Shown: positions 63,996 through 64,000 of the stretch, one piece after another
Layout of the letters: every line of letters starts with the position of its first letter
How positions within the stretch are numbered: position 1 is the first letter of the stretch
Origin: Firmicutes bacterium FC7
Lineage (GTDB): Bacteria > Bacillota > Clostridia > Tissierellales > Tissierellaceae
Length of the DNA: 64,000 bases
NCBI GenBank assembly: GCA_022760735.1
Contig: JAKELU010000008.1
Location: forward strand, 30,812 to 94,811
Direction of reading: 5' to 3'
Position numbers and translations under genes: made by a program
Notes under the pieces: generated by a model
What the model saw: only the letters and a program-made list of their open reading frames with translations
The model's database searches: none
What the model was told of the DNA's origin: nothing

Positions 63996-64000
63996 TTGTA

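Noticed and set aside
1..64000. CRISPR arrays, rRNA or tRNA genes
   Set aside because: No regularly spaced direct repeats and no rRNA or cloverleaf tRNA sequence were recognised on either strand.

Overview
The window is AT-rich, with tightly packed genes, strong AGGAGG-type ribosome binding sites, frequent GTG/TTG starts and a low-GC Gram-positive gene order (ftsX, ctpA, minJ-like, uvrBA; uvrC, hprK; murB, rapZ, yvcK, whiA, HPr; dnaE, pfkA, pyk). Pyruvate:ferredoxin oxidoreductase, a GrdX-family gene and an apparent selenoprotein point to an anaerobic, amino-acid-fermenting, selenocysteine-decoding Firmicute of the Clostridia/Tissierellia type. The genus cannot be fixed from the sequence alone.

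Layout. 1-5.4 kb: end of ftsX, a secreted murein hydrolase activator, a carboxy-terminal processing protease, a MinJ-like membrane PDZ protein and a convergent lipoprotein. 5.4-10.4 kb: uvrB and uvrA behind a perfect GAAC-N4-GTTC SOS box. 10.5-21.5 kb: transporters (MFS, two AEC paralogues of which one is frameshifted, a polar amino acid ABC transporter, an EutH-like protein), a stalk-domain secreted protein, a YedK/HMCES-type protein and an aminopeptidase P. 21.5-28.3 kb: uvrC, PspC-like protein, HPr kinase, NifJ. 28.5-34.9 kb: murB, a PHP phosphatase, rapZ, yvcK, an Rrf2 regulator, a Nudix hydrolase, whiA, HPr and GrdX. 35-41.4 kb: dnaE, pfkA, pyk. 41.6-48 kb: MATE pump, ABC-F protein, ATP-type PEP carboxykinase, CvfB. 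48-51.4 kb: a three-gene pseudopilin cluster in which one pilin carries a von Willebrand A domain and the next a LamG-like domain. 51.4-56 kb: YbjQ, MATE, pirin, a selenocysteine-containing ArsC/Spx-like protein and an RlmD-type methyltransferase.

From about 56 kb the window turns into an accessory island. It holds decayed gene remnants, a restriction-modification locus (D12-class adenine methyltransferase, PD-(D/E)XK-type nuclease, beta-class methyltransferase), a frameshifted MazG-like gene, an XRE repressor/ImmA protease pair behind a consensus promoter and operator-like repeat, a Com-like zinc ribbon, a small HTH protein and a deleted phage antirepressor. This is a degraded prophage or integrative element that continues past the end of the window.

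The genes link up functionally. UvrA, UvrB and UvrC together give complete nucleotide excision repair. HprK, HPr (His15 and Ser46 both present), YvcK, RapZ, PfkA, Pyk, PckA and NifJ cover carbon flux and its control. GrdX and the Sec-containing redox protein share a selenium theme. The items most worth follow-up are the in-frame TGA selenoprotein at 54243-54605 and the VWA/LamG pseudopilin cluster at 48011-51434.
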